Positions 37,901 through 43,546 of a stretch of 64,000 bases of DNA are shown here, piece after piece; the first letter of the stretch is position 1; every line of letters begins with the position of its first letter. The notes beneath the pieces were generated by a model that had not been told where the DNA came from, did no database searches, and worked only from the letters and a program-made list of their open reading frames with translations. The translations under genes were made by a program, and so were the position numbers. This DNA is from Pseudoips prasinana (lineage: Eukaryota > Arthropoda > Insecta > Lepidoptera > Nolidae): the NCBI GenBank assembly GCA_951640165.1, contig OX621264.1, positions 8,251,001 through 8,315,000 on the forward strand, given 5' to 3'.

Positions 37901-39283
37901 CATAAATGCATCTTGGCACAGTTACACAATAAAAATTGGCCAAATTTAAAAAGAAGTATCTAGCTCAGTGAGACAAACATGGAGCAAAAATCACACTAAT
38001 ATTATAAATGCGTAAGTTTGTGAGTGTGTATGTTTGTTACTCCATCACATCTAAATGGCTGGAGTGATTTTTATAACATTTGGTATGGATTTAGCTGACA
38101 CTCTGGATTAACACATAGGCTATAATTTATAAAGTTTAACACAGGTTAAACTGCAGGCCACAGCTAGTAATTTATTAAGCTTAAACCGAGTACAACCAGG
38201 GCGCATAGAATAAATTTGAAAAAAAAAATTCACATGTCTGTTCACTATCAAACAACCCGCTAGCAAAAAGAACTAGGTATTTAAGTAATAAATCCAGCCT
38301 ATAATATAAATCTGGCTCAAGGAAATGGTCTCACAATATTAAATTTCAAAATAATAGATTAGTAACTTGTTATTTATTTAAGGATTCAAGAAAATATATA
38401 TGAGAAAACAGACTGCAGGAGGGACTAATTATTTTTTTGTAACTTTTATACTGTATTCCACTATGTTTATGGACTGCACTAAAGTGCTGAATAAATTTCA
38501 TTAACGCTTCCTTCAAACATAACGCTGTATAGTAAAACTGATAGAACTAATTTAGGCCCAATTCAAAGCTAAATCTGATTGAACTGATTTGGGCCTAAGT
38601 ATAAGCTAAATTTGATAGAACAGGTTTGGGCTCAAGTCAAAGGAATGTCACTAGACATATTAAATCATTTAAATTAAATTAAAATGTAAGCCAATGCAAT
38701 TAAAAGCATAACAGTCCAAAATTGAAAAAGGTGCATTGACCATGTCATTAAAAAGAAAAGTGATGAAAATTTACAGCATATTGATTATACGGTTGATCAT
38801 TTAGAGATTCATATGGATGTGATACTTCTAAATTTGAGTCTGAATCTGAATAAATTGATATTAAATTATACTTGTTTAGTTTTAATTCATTATTTATTTA
38901 CTATGTGATACTTATACTAAAACACTCTTAGTACAAAATCAAAGTACATATTGTATCACACATAGATAAAAAATCTAGTAACTATTTTTCAACTTGAACA
39001 CACATAAAACACACCATCTCCCTTTGGAAGTGTAGTCGGCTAACGCATACATTTTTGAGAACCATAGGTTTGTATTCTTTTACCATTTATTGTTTCGTAT
39101 CTTGGATAAACCTCATGTATTGTTAATGCCTCTTCTGTGTAACAACTTCAGATTATTGTGCAGAACTTCCGTGGAATCCCTTTCAAATTATATCGTATCT
39201 TAAGAAACCATTGCACAAACGAATACTTACGTAGCAGCACTAGGGACGATATCCGAAGCTCTGCTCTGCGTAGTGTCGTCCAT
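4707..39283 (-). CDS. Spc105R: Kinetochore scaffold KNL1/Spc105R-like gene (whole span; exons listed separately)
   Basis: KNL1 bridges microtubule-binding kinetochore proteins to the spindle checkpoint; phosphorylated MELT repeats recruit Bub3/Bub1. Seen here: exon 1 (39231-39283) joins exon 2 (26801-33910) in phase with consensus splice sites. Exon 2 carries a long array of T-I-V-F followed by I-S-V-T-Q units, a MELT-like spacing. It ends at D-A-L-Q-F-M-G, which resembles the conserved segment just before the KNL1 coiled coil. Exons 18588-18814 and 4707-4958 join each other in phase 0 and read like a C-terminal RWD fold. Not seen: coiled-coil exons between 18815 and 26800. Phase shows that either at least one exon is missing from view or a second AG at 18811-18812 is used. 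Identification rests on repeat pattern and architecture, not on a database match. Assigning the last two exons to the same gene is inference from strand, order and phase. Confidence 0.65.
4996..5053 (+). repeat. Left arm of inverted repeat flanking the 8.5-kb LINE block
   Basis: The sequence around cacaatttataaacgc and aacactactgcg matches the reverse complement of 13500-13559 at about 80% by eye. The arm begins about 37 bp from the acceptor of the terminal KNL1-like exon. It suggests an older TIR element that was itself invaded by the LINE. Confidence 0.6.
5123..6229 (+). pseudogene. LINE ORF1 with PHD-like finger and coiled coil
   Basis: ORF1 of a jockey/CR1-like non-LTR retrotransposon. 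It starts [17 protein letters not shown]4-H-C3-type finger follows ([12 protein letters not shown] and W-K-C-H-V-C), then a coiled coil (about 5450-5750), then a basic domain resembling LINE ORF1 RNA-binding parts ([16 protein letters not shown]). One in-frame TAA at 5414-5416 interrupts it; the frame continues unchanged on the other side, so this is a nonsense mutation. It was probably an RNA chaperone of the element. Confidence 0.75.
6264..6695 (+). pseudogene. LINE ORF2 endonuclease, N-terminal half (split by insertion)
   Basis: Apurinic-type endonuclease of the same [16 protein letters not shown] and I-L-T-E-T-W-L-N are the family's first catalytic blocks. The frame is interrupted at 6693 by the 6694-10839 insertion. 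The missing half resumes at 10840 with [10 protein letters not shown]. Removing the insert and one AATT copy restores the frame (I-V-N then L-N-S-E-K). Confidence 0.8.
7468..8818 (+). pseudogene. LINE ORF1 with coiled coil and SGNH/esterase-like domain
   Basis: The first part (7468-7698) and second part (from about 7690) are in different frames, linked by a one-base shift near 7680-7690. Residues are heptad-rich and acidic/basic (coiled coil) to about 8180. Then comes a region with [17 protein letters not shown] and N-N-Y-I-H-K-L-N, spaced like the blocks of SGNH hydrolases found in ORF1 of CR1-type LINEs. The first block has lost the usual catalytic GDS. The end runs directly into the reverse transcriptase. 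Confidence 0.6.
8797..10061 (+). pseudogene. Reverse transcriptase of the inserted LINE, truncated and frameshifted
   Basis: It starts within the fingers/palm: [12 protein letters not shown], then [13 protein letters not shown] (first catalytic Asp), and after a one-base loss near 9125, Y-I-N-D-L-P and F-A-D-D-T-S-L-I-F (catalytic pair). The thumb and C-terminal region follow to TAG near 10061. The normal G-V-P-Q-G-S is broken at the frameshift. The upstream endonuclease and RT N-terminus are deleted, so ORF1 and RT abut around 8790. Jockey/CR1-like. Confidence 0.82.
10262..10836 (+). repeat. About 570-bp A-tailed repeat (other copies 56573-57075, 49745-49990, 23353-23440)
   Basis: It begins agacaaccgatcgagcatat and ends in gtgaataaaaacc with a T/A-rich tail. 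A near-complete reverse copy lies at 56573-57075; 3' fragments are at 49745-49990 and 23353-23440. Phrases such as ttacaagcgcttttt and gcattaaagcgcgaccgtcg are shared. The A-rich end suggests retroposition; no coding frame. Confidence 0.7.
10840..13301 (+). pseudogene. LINE ORF2: endonuclease C-terminus and reverse transcriptase
   Basis: Continuation of the 6264 frame: [13 protein letters not shown] then the endonuclease end. A frameshift near 11820 leads to S-A-G-S-D-N-I-P-P and N-Y-R-P-V-S-I-L-P, and an in-frame TAG follows at 12084-12086. Then come [16 protein letters not shown] and [13 protein letters not shown]. The catalytic box reads M-F-T-D-Y where F-A-D-D is expected, so it is catalytically dead. 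The 3' end is a T/A-rich tail ending near 13485. Confidence 0.82.
13500..13559 (-). repeat. Right arm of inverted repeat flanking the LINE block
   Basis: Reverse complement of the 4996-5053 arm (tttataaacgcagtaaagaa against tttataaacgcaataaataa). It directly follows the LINE A-rich tail, so the LINE inserted inside a pre-existing TIR element. Confidence 0.6.
13560..13740 (+). repeat. LINE-derived dispersed repeat (ccactgctggacaaagg family)
   Basis: Shares ordered phrases (cgccacgcttggcagacgg, ggcgatcgcag, tggtcatagt) with reverse copy 49545-49690 and plus copy 43040-43200. Shorter members are at 50820-50930, 60493-60900 and 63940-64000. No intact frame. Confidence 0.6.
13744..13953 (+). mobile_element. 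SINE-B copy, head missing
   Basis: The tail of the family whose full copies carry a tRNA-like head (cctgttggcgtggttgg, cgtgggttcgattcccac). It contains atatttgtgtgcatgaacat, gtttccatagtacaagctct and the terminal atattatta. Confidence 0.7.
14159..14427. mobile_element. MITE-1 copy (palindromic, gggctctac...gtagagcccc)
   Basis: Long terminal inverted repeats: ctaagtcaccgaac at the left and gttcagcgacttag at the right, with inner arms aatgacttaatcaatcg and cgattgattaagtcat around a centre with gacgtcataaatggtccgg. Same family at 17684, 34330, 54941, 61468 and 61933. Confidence 0.85.
14505..14757 (+). mobile_element. SINE-A copy (tRNA-headed)
   Basis: The head carries A-box-like tagcctagttgg and B-box-like gggttctaatccc, then the family body aaatatttgtgtgatgagca, tggatgttttctatgtattt and end gtccctagatattatta. 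It is a SINE head, not a functional tRNA gene. 14758-15300 shows nothing else clear. Confidence 0.85.
15300..15395 (+). repeat. Inverted pair with 17397-17490, flanking a transposase remnant
   Basis: The segment ggcgataaatattgcacatc to gttatctctgtcgc appears reversed at 17397-17490 at about 80% identity. The two arms enclose a SINE-A copy and the DD82E transposase remnant. They may be an older host element rather than its termini. Confidence 0.55.
15606..15866 (+). mobile_element. SINE-A copy (tRNA-headed)
   Basis: The head reads cgtagcctagttggcag with a consensus B box gggttcgaatcc, then a complete body and a short ATT-repeat tail. It is inserted beside the transposase remnant. Confidence 0.85.
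15917..17296 (-). pseudogene. Decayed IS630/Tc1/mariner-type transposase with DD82E spacing
   Basis: Reads from [15 protein letters not shown] (17296) through a helix-turn-helix part (S-R-R-T-L-N-T-I-L) and [11 protein letters not shown]. The catalytic core has L-V-I-D-N-A-P-Y-H and [10 protein letters not shown]. Between that Asp and Glu there are 82 residues. Frame disruptions occur near 17180, 17040, 16830, 16625 and 16025, beyond which an acidic tail (D-S-D-I-D-L-F-E-S) continues to TAG at 15917. The position of the first catalytic Asp reads V-Y-M-E-V-S-Y-I-H, so it is lost. The spacing matches the published Sailor-type DD82E group as I recall it; family assignment is inference. Confidence 0.72.
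17684..17918. mobile_element. MITE-1 copy
   Basis: Complete palindromic copy: ctaccggctaagtcgccgaa at the left, acttagccggtagagcccc at the right, inner arms with taatcaatcgttaaat and atttaacgattgatta. Confidence 0.88.
17935..18176 (+). mobile_element. Non-autonomous Helitron-type element (TC...CTAG)
   Basis: Starts tctatactaatattataatg and ends ggcactgctag followed by T. A second member is at about 51870-52125 with the same body (aaggggtaatctctggat, aaaattatttcaccaataga). There are no inverted repeats and no coding. Confidence 0.7.
18366..18512. mobile_element. MITE-3 copy (gtacagacgccagca termini)
   Basis: Inverted ends cagacgccagcatatcaagc and ctggatgtgctggcgtct enclose arms with caatctgtcaaattt and aaatttgacagattg. 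Related copies are at 23184-23347, 62340-62481 and a fragment at 57583-57657. Confidence 0.8.
18588..18814 (-). CDS. Spc105R: Candidate KNL1-like RWD exon (first of two)
   Basis: A pyrimidine-rich acceptor (TTTTCCTTCACAG) precedes 18814, and a GTAAGT donor occupies 18587-18582. The open exon encodes about 75 residues, including [17 protein letters not shown] and [17 protein letters not shown] helix with R-W-G followed by a beta strand resembles the start of the KNL1 RWD domain. It ends in phase 0, matching the exon at 4958. Using the first AG it needs one base from the previous exon, which does not fit the two left over by exon 2. Using the AG four bases further in (18812-18811) it would fit. 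Local GC content and open reading are unlike the surrounding repeats. Confidence 0.58.
18857..19310 (-). mobile_element. Reverse Helitron-type element carrying the gccggcc repeat
   Basis: Begins actagctatgcgccgcg and ends tttataatattagtgaga, the two ends of the lepidopteran Helitron-type repeats in reverse. The middle (18965-19180) contains the dispersed repeat also seen at 80-200. The minus-strand frame 19047-19268 is not a gene. Confidence 0.5.
19474..20709 (+). mobile_element. Transib-like element with RSS-like CACTGTG ends and CCATG target duplication
   Basis: 34-bp terminal inverted repeats (19474-19507 and 20676-20709) both begin CAC-T/A-GTG and share tagaacaa and ctagctggaca with four mismatches. 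The 5-bp sequence CCATG lies at 19469-19473 and 20710-20714. CACWRTG-like ends and 5-bp duplications are typical of Transib, the RAG1-related superfamily. The 1236-bp element holds a spliced but internally deleted gene. Confidence 0.8.
19731..20461 (+). pseudogene. Spliced, internally deleted transposase gene of the Transib-like element
   Basis: Exon 1 (19731-19749) M-D-C-V-H-K has a GTAAGT donor; the acceptor is TTTAAACAG before 20006. The join is in phase and gives [16 protein letters not shown]. It continues to L-A-E-K-W (about 20187). A frameshift and a repeated gcagctgtgcaa block follow, then [15 protein letters not shown] and an acidic tail [10 protein letters not shown] to TGA at 20461. 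Together these look like the N- and C-termini of a longer transposase with the catalytic core deleted. No DDE residues are visible, so it must be moved in trans. A promoter-like tatataaag lies near 19627. Confidence 0.6.
21190..22394. mobile_element. TIR element tagagatgtaaaatgact...agtcattttcaactcta
   Basis: Left end tagagatgtaaaatgactga at 21190 and right end tagtcattttcaactcta at 22394 are imperfect inverted repeats. The subterminal regions are filled with TGAC/GTCA words (tttgaccgtaaatgac, gtcaatttgactc). A separate copy of the left end lies at 20715. No transposase frame is left. It contains the TATA/poly(A) module at 21855-22110. Confidence 0.5.
21855..22110 (+). promoter_or_regulatory. 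Orphan promoter-like module: TATA box to poly(A) signal
   Basis: ctataaaaacccgcc at 21858, a GC-rich initiator region about 30 bp on (cacattcgctccggagcag), then AT-rich sequence to aaataaataaatt near 22100. There is no convincing open frame (70 codons at 21827-22039 end in hydrophobic low complexity). It may be a solo LTR or a small Pol II unit. Confidence 0.35.
22569..22612. repeat. Near-perfect 44-bp palindrome
   Basis: gcatatattttctgaaatc is followed after six bases by its reverse complement gatttcagaaaatatatgc. A LINE-like 3' tail (tgctgaataaatttcatt, also at 38485) follows to 22755. Confidence 0.85.
22752..22915 (+). repeat. SINE-D tail fragment plus stem-loop
   Basis: gagagtgatggaatag and tgtttgcgcacac match the 3' part of SINE-D (36945-37250 and 53664-54030). 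At 22819-22871 cggccagtctcaatgg and ccattgagactggccg form a stem. Confidence 0.6.
23184..23347. mobile_element. MITE-3 copy with internal nested inverted repeat
   Basis: Ends acagacgccagcacatccag and ctggatgtgctggcgtctgt. The inner arms gattttcaactttatc and gataaagttgaaaatc make almost the whole element a hairpin. Confidence 0.85.
23750..23945. repeat. AT-rich simple/palindromic sequence
   Basis: Runs of atatatat, then overlapping aataatatta words. Low complexity and self-complementary; no coding. Confidence 0.8.
23941..24085 (+). pseudogene. Helitron helicase fragment (partial duplicate of 25486-25630)
   Basis: gaactgttgagcgacggatg through ttgctgctggacaagctta repeats 25486-25618 with a handful of changes. 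It encodes remnants of the C-terminal PIF1-type helicase motif region. The frame is not sustained. Confidence 0.7.
24610..25071 (+). pseudogene. Helitron-associated N-terminal ORF with 23-residue repeats
   Basis: [20 protein letters not shown] then three to four 23-residue units built on [15 protein letters not shown]. This basic, repeated N-terminus is seen in insect Helitron proteins. It ends at a TAA just before a helicase fragment, with the Rep domain and most of the helicase deleted between them. Confidence 0.55.
25072..25748 (+). pseudogene. Helitron PIF1-type helicase, C-terminal part
   Basis: The in-frame stretch contains [30 protein letters not shown] and [11 protein letters not shown], motifs IV to VI of PIF1/Helitron helicases. 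It ends R-L-R-D-K-P and TAA. The ATP-binding motifs are missing, so it is a dead remnant. Confidence 0.8.
25752..25828. repeat. Palindrome with arms of about 37 bp
   Basis: aatctgttggcggcactgag and ctcagtgccgccaacagatt are the outer arms, with gttcac at the centre. It follows three bases after the helicase stop codon, and could be a 3'-terminal hairpin or a separate fold-back insertion. Confidence 0.88.
26060..26485. mobile_element. Long inverted-repeat (fold-back) element
   Basis: Arms of about 170 bp: left through gcgtggggtgca at 26229, right from tgcaccccacgc at 26310, with shared blocks acacgcttttatagaaaatc and its inverse, and an 80-bp loop. AT-rich, no coding; likely a MITE. Confidence 0.85.
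26518..26692 (+). repeat. GT-rich microsatellite
   Basis: Interrupted (GT)n and GTGCGT runs in two blocks (26518-26615, 26651-26692), about 100 bp outside the KNL1-like donor. The 77-codon frame over it is an artefact. Confidence 0.9.
26801..33910 (-). CDS. Spc105R: KNL1-like giant exon 2 with MELT-like repeat array
   Basis: A single open exon of 7110 nt encodes about 2370 residues. The acceptor is TTTCAG at its 5' side and the donor GTGAGT occupies 26800-26795; reading through the donor gives an immediate stop. Counting from the exon 1 start, residues about 360-1080 hold repeated units of roughly 31 residues, K-R-[K/R]-T-I-V-F-E-E then [13 protein letters not shown]. Scattered degenerate copies (D-M-S-I-T-E, D-I-S-I-S-Q, N-I-S-M-A-Q) follow. 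A lysine/glutamate-rich stretch with K-K-S-L-V-F-W lies around residue 1580. K-R-L-S-F, a candidate PP1-docking motif, has its R at residue 1748. The end ([11 protein letters not shown]) resembles the hydrophobic segment before the KNL1 coiled coil. The protein is otherwise low-complexity and polar, as in this family. The middle of the array is homogenised at DNA level (31088-31831). Antisense open frames over this exon are shadows. Confidence 0.75.
31088..31831 (-). repeat. 186-bp higher-order tandem repeat inside KNL1-like exon
   Basis: Four consecutive 186-bp units, with the phrase ggtataat recurring at 31088, 31274, 31460, 31646 and 31832. Each unit encodes two 31-residue modules. Type A reads [18 protein letters not shown]; type B reads [18 protein letters not shown]. 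The A/B alternation is strict across the block (residues about 712-959), and copies differ by only a few bases. This implies recent expansion by unequal exchange of the dimer. Flanking modules are more diverged. Confidence 0.93.
34140..34270 (-). mobile_element. SINE-C head fragment
   Basis: tcgaacccgcgacacgaagc and gacgctgtgccacacgtgc are the reverse of the SINE-C tRNA-like head. The 5' and 3' parts are lost. Confidence 0.6.
34330..34569. mobile_element. MITE-1 copy
   Basis: ctctaccggctaagtcaccg at the left and cgacttagccggtagagccc at the right, with the inner aatcaatcgttaaatcgg arm. Lies in KNL1-like intron 1. Confidence 0.88.
34965..35168 (-). mobile_element. SINE-C copy
   Basis: Reverse of a tRNA-headed SINE: head ggcgcagcggcttagac at the right end, then ttgtgtgacccataaa, tctggatgtaatttg and ccccgcgacacaggg at the left. 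Other copies are at 54148-54333 (reverse) and 55853-56033 (forward). Confidence 0.8.
35581..35698. repeat. Perfect palindrome, two 58-bp arms with 2-bp centre
   Basis: gcgcggctattgagtacttg...atcagggg (35581-35638), cc, then its exact reverse complement (35641-35698). No mismatch found by eye. It is too perfect to be old: either a recent fold-back insertion or an assembly artefact. Confidence 0.93.
35744..36010 (-). mobile_element. SINE-B copy
   Basis: Full reverse copy: atcctgggacattattta at the left, gggaattgaacccacgacct (B box reverse) and gccaaccaagccaacaggcc (A box reverse) at the right. Confidence 0.85.
36384..36480 (-). mobile_element. tRNA-like SINE head (third head type)
   Basis: gtctcgaacctgcaccg and ggggtaggcactctgcg, with reverse relatives at 43910-44000 and a forward one at 46870-46985. 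The body carries ttaggattcccttgcta. Not folded as an intact tRNA. Confidence 0.6.
36945..37252 (+). mobile_element. SINE-D copy
   Basis: tcctgggttcaaatcacg, then gcccgaagtctggatgttgg, acctgacctctttccagtcg and a terminal aggaggacattattatta. The fullest copy is 53664-54030. Confidence 0.75.
37253..37560 (+). mobile_element. SINE-B tail split by a LINE 3' tail
   Basis: SINE-B sequence (aagtatgtattgccaaaaga... tagtatatc) stops near 37306 and resumes near 37479 (agttacatggattccatag). Between them lies a LINE 3' end with gtacaataaagagtattct. The same tail occurs reversed at 55497-55615 and in part at 41445. Confidence 0.65.
37990..38170 (+). mobile_element. Helitron-type short repeat
   Basis: cacactaatattataaatgc at the left and gccacagctag before T at the right, with the family body gtatgtttgttactcc. 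38170-39220 shows only AT-rich sequence and a LINE tail near 38410-38505. Confidence 0.65.
39231..39283 (-). CDS. Spc105R: KNL1-like exon 1 (start codon)
   Basis: ATG lies at 39283-39281. The exon encodes [17 protein letters not shown] plus two bases, then a consensus GTAAGT donor at 39230-39225. The phase-2 end pairs exactly with the exon 2 acceptor at 33911-33913 and forms a Thr codon across the junction, continuing [14 protein letters not shown]. The exon is too short to appear as an open reading frame. The intron after it is 5.3 kb. No SILK or RVSF protein-phosphatase-1 motif is visible in this N-terminus, where vertebrate KNL1 carries them. Confidence 0.65.
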
Positions 39284-39649
39284 TTTACGTTTTAACCTAA
39301 ACCTATACCATAAACATCTCACACACTTATTTTACAATAACGAAAAATTATTTTGGAACAATTGCGTACCAAACAAACAACGGACCACATTCAAATAATG
39401 TTTACCAAAAATTTGTTACTTTTTTTTAATAATTTTTAATTTGTCTATGGATAAGTAGTGTCCAACAAGCGTCAGCCTTTTGAGCTAGAGCCAACATAAT
39501 AATATAAACTGAAAAGTTACTCAAGAATTATAGAGGCCAGTTCGGTTCCTTTGGAACCAACTGTGTAATTTTCTACTATACCGGAATTATCCACTAATAA
39601 TAAGTATTTTTCCATACACGCCTAATTGTATTATTTTCCATAGTATAAT

Positions 39650-39999
39650 TTACAAAATTAATATGAATTCAACCTGCCTAAGATACAGCTTGCTTCTTAA
39701 AATGACGAAGGCTTTTATATTATCAAGACTAGTTATACTAAAAAGATAGTACTCGTGTTATTATTAAATAAACTGCCACGGATGAGTATGTAGTACATTA
39801 ACTTATGAACATACCTACAGCATACGATATTATAAAGCACGTTGAAGCACATATACCTACTGCTATGTTGAAACCATTGCTATACTTACATAAAGAGAAT
39901 CACAGCAAGAGCAGTTATTGTAAGTAGTGAAGAGTACACACAACAAATCGCCAGCCAAATGAAAACAATGGCATAGTTTTCATCCACTGGATCAGACAT
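39650..39999 (-). CDS. Possible small two-exon membrane protein gene
   Basis: ATG at 39999-39997 opens M-S-D-P-V-D-E-N-Y-A followed by a strongly hydrophobic helix (I-V-F-I-W-L-A-I-C-C-V-Y-S-S-L-L-T-I) of 36 codons, ending at a consensus GTAAGT donor (39889-39884). Read without splicing it would add Met and stop. An acceptor (CTTTTTAG) before 39737 gives an in-phase second exon (39650-39737) adding I-T-S-L-D-N-I-K-A-F-V-I-L-R-S-K and a stop. The predicted product is about 65 residues with one or two membrane segments. It sits about 370 bp upstream of KNL1 on the same strand. I do not recognise the family; it may instead be a decayed fragment. Confidence 0.28.
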
Positions 40000-40504
40000 T
40001 AGAATAGTCTGCAAATTTATTCTACATTGCCCCGATTTTACAAAGAATTTTACGGTTACTTTATAATTTTACTACACAAATCTAAATTTCATTTTGACCA
40101 TTACTAATTTTGACGTACCAATGACAAATACGCTAATTTATTTCTTCTACCATCATAAAGTAACTCTATCAATGAAGGATTTATGTCCACGAACTTCTGA
40201 TTAGAACCACGTAGCATAAATTGTCATTATGTTTTTACTTTTTGTTTTATGTTAATTTTAATTTTTTACTATGTATGTACCTATGCCAACGAACATATAT
40301 TATAATAATTTTGTTTATATCTAAGTTCTCATGTGCGTGTCGTACCTATGTCTTAATGAGAATAAATTTCTTTAAACTTTCGAAATCAATAAGCTACATA
40401 TAGATATATCTTCGAGCATTTATGTTCGAAGGGTTATATATTTTATCCAATAAATTCGTAAATTATACTTCAACAAATGAGTTGCTTGCTTATCGTATGG
40501 GTAG

Positions 40505-40720
40505 TGGTAACCCTAGTGTCAGAGTTGCTCAAGCCGCCCAGTAGGCCTCTGGCATGGCTTAACGACTGTTGTCTAATGACTACAACCGGGACCGACAGCT
40601 TAACGTGCCCTTCGAAGCACGGAGACGCTCAGAAATTAAACCACTTTGGCGGTCACCCATCTATGAACTGACCGCGACCCTAGTTGCTTAACCTCGCTGA
40701 TCGCTTACGGACCGGTGAGA
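40505..40720 (+). repeat. Partial copy of the 545-1050 dispersed repeat
   Basis: cagagttgctcaagccgccc, gggaccgacagcttaacgtg and ttacggaccggtgagagc occur in the same order as at 554-1048, without the inserted middle. 40720-41700 shows nothing I can name. Confidence 0.6.
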
Positions 40721-41714
40721 GCATCTAGCTAGCTAGCGAACAAATGAGTACTTTAATACAACTCATAACATCACTAGTCAATAAATTAATATAAATGGGG
40801 AAATCGACTAGCGACGTGGATCCCCAACGGACTAGCACCCAAAAAAGAGGAAATGGAACTCCTAATCAAGGCTTCATGTTGTTCTTATTTCTGAAGCCCA
40901 CCATACCTGCTCATTTAATGTAATGTTTAGGGCGGTTAGGCGATTCATCCAAATGAATTAGCACTGCTGTTGAATAGCCAGGATTATACTAAACACCTCG
41001 GAAGGCATCACATCCTGAAGTTTAAGGAGAGGGTATGGTTTCAATTTCACAGGAGTGGTGCTTCCATTGGAGTGTACATACACTCACCACGCCAATATCG
41101 CATTTGCACAATTGCACATAATTAACACAAGAAAAAAACTAGTTTCTTGCATGATTTATCAATTTACGTGCAAACATGAATTAGACAACTTAGTAATTTT
41201 TAGTTTTAATATATTTATACCTCTATACTTACAATAAAATATTTTCTACAATAAATTAATTATTAGAATATATTGACTTCTGTTTGGTTAAGATTAATTA
41301 ATTAAAGCATCCTCACTACCCGTTTTTAAGTATTCTTTTAAAAGTACAAGATTGTCTGAAAGAAAAACCCACAGTGATAAAACTGCTCATCGTACTTCGA
41401 AGATCAGTTTTATTGAAGTAATGTAATTACATTTTGACCTTTGGGGTACAATAAAGAGCTTTTACTTTAATTTGTATTTTACTGAATCTATTGAACCCGC
41501 TAGTTTCATTGATTAAAGTAAAACAAGACAAAATAGGGAAAATAATAGAAAACCAAAGCTTTTGAATAATAAAAATATTAAAAACCTTACCAAGAAAATT
41601 ATTTCTAATATTGAATTTCGTTGAACTCGATTTTAATGAAATTTCCTTTCACTAATTTCTTATCGCAGAATGTTCTTTAATGAATACCCGAACGAAGCCG
41701 GGACGGGTCGCTAG

Positions 41715-41880
41715 TCACACTAATATTATAAAGCTGAAAGTTTGTGAGTGTGTATGTTTGTTACTTCTTCACGTCTAAACGGCTGAAGCAATTTTAATAA
41801 AATTTGGTATGGAGTTAGCTGACTGATAGGCTATAATTTATAAAGTTTAAAACGGGTAAAACCGCGCGGCACAGCTAGTT
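41715..41880 (+). mobile_element. Helitron-type short repeat
   Basis: tcacactaatattataaagc to gcgcggcacagctag followed by T; body ttacttcttcacgtctaaac. Confidence 0.65.
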
Positions 41881-42030
41881 TTATATAAATGCGTCGGGAA
41901 GTAAAATACCAGACCAAGACTCGATGCGGCCTTGATGACATTTTGGTTTTTGGAAGACCAAGTTAAGTGTCTGGTAAGTACTTAATAAAATGAACAAATT
42001 ATAATAAAAAATTAAAAATATATATATAAT

Positions 42031-42160
42031 TTATTTTTCTGAATCGTAATCCATATCCGACGTAGTAGAGGTAGAGTAGCTATTGCAATGTGTACAGTAG
42101 TAGGATTCCACTGAGTCACCGGTGGTTGAATTCGATGACAACGAGGTATTACTGGCCAAT
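42031..42160 (-). CDS. Orphan terminal-exon candidate, serine/tyrosine-rich
   Basis: Acceptor TTAATTTTCAG precedes 42160. The open stretch begins L-A-S-N-T-S-L-S-S-N-S-T-T-G-D and ends D-M-D-Y-D-S-E-K with a TAA, followed by AT-rich sequence. The acidic, serine-rich end with a C-T-H-C pair is protein-like. No upstream exon in a matching phase is convincing. The open frame before it (to 42294, M-F-P-A-A-Q-T-P-P-P) runs through the splice site and may be repeat-derived. Confidence 0.25.
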
Positions 42161-42499
42161 CTGAAAATTAAATATAATATTTTATAAACTTCAAAGCTTC
42201 TTATATAAGAAGCCGTATAGCCGCTGGATGCTGGCAGTACGAGATCGGCCTTTGTGGAGATCCTTGGGGGTGGCGTTTGTGCGGCAGGGAACATCTTTCG
42301 GCGTTATCTTTATTAATCTGATGTGTACCCAATATATTGAACAGACTGCATGGTGAAGTTGAAATGAGCTAAGAACTTTTTATATCTGGTTTAGGTGTAC
42401 TTTCGACCCCTGGAAGTCTTTGGCATACCCTAAGACCTTGTGAAAAATTGTACTTTAGTACGCTTCTTATAGGGAACGCCTTTTTTTGTTAAGACAGGA

Positions 42500-42660
42500 G
42501 GAATACCTACGCATGCTAGCCGCAAAAAGTGTCTGCGGGTGGGAAGGTATGTCGGATTGGCACCGACTAAACCTAACCTGCCTTGGACTTCTTCTGGCAC
42601 CTGATAGGGGGAGCCCCGGGAACGCGGGTATGCTGCTCCGGTGACCCACCTTTATAGGGA
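42500..42660. repeat. Dispersed repeat fragment related to 63235-63330
   Basis: cctaacctgccttgg, ggcacctgatagggggag and ccccgggaacgcgggta parallel cctaaccaccgtgg, ggcgcctgatgtggagg and ccccgggaaccgcgtat at 63250-63315. Confidence 0.5.
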
Positions 42661-43039
42661 AGCCTTAGTCCTCTGGTTCAAGGTCTTTTAATTTAAGTAA
42701 TTCTACACTATATTCTGCTAAAGTTCATTCGCAGTATTTATATACTGCAACATTAAATAGTTTCGATACCGAAATTCCCAATTAATTTTAAAGGAACTAA
42801 AAAGCCAAATTGTAACAAATTACAAAATTTCTGATTATTTAAGTGACAAAAGTGCATGGGATTGATTTGGTCCAAGTTAAGACAACAATAATATGAATAT
42901 AGGATTCCTACGGAGTTTTCCGTTATGCACTGACAGTACGGTAAAACATAACGATTGCACATAAATGTAAAATTTTAACGGAATAAATGAATTTGCTGTG
43001 TGGTGACGGTATAGAATATCATCACCCAATCTCATTACA

Positions 43040-43200
43040 GAAATACCTACCAGAGAACGGGCAGCAGCGTTTTTCTGTCAACTATGACCATCAAACTACG
43101 ATCGCCAACCAGTCTGCCAAGCCTGGCGATTATGGCACATCCTCCATTCTTTGGGGAGGCTTTTGTTCAGCAGTGGACGTACTTTGGCTGACATGATAAT
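43040..43200 (+). repeat. LINE-derived repeat (copy of the 13560 family)
   Basis: cctaccagagaacgggcagc, tttttctgtcaactatgacc and cagtggacgtactttggctg; a reverse copy lies at 49545-49690. Confidence 0.65.
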
Positions 43201-43546
43201 GAACACGACTTTAGGCTTTGTTTTTTCTCCTCGCAAGTCCTGCATCTCAACAGGTCACTCTTTTGTGTTATAGCGGCCCATGCATATATCCAGTTAGTTA
43301 AGCTCTTGTCGACTCCTGTTATGAATCGTTTGCAGTATTTTAGGTTTCTGACAGCTGTTTGTGTCTTATGGTAAATGCTTACTTGAGGTTTCCTCCTATT
43401 ATACTTAAAAGATAATCCCTCCCTACCAAAGTTTCTCTGACGAGTGTATCCTATTTTTCGTTGTCCTCAACTCCTATACGACTACTATTACTATTCGATT
43501 TGCGATAAGCTTCTTTTTGCCAACGAAGTTTTGCCAAAAATAGTTA

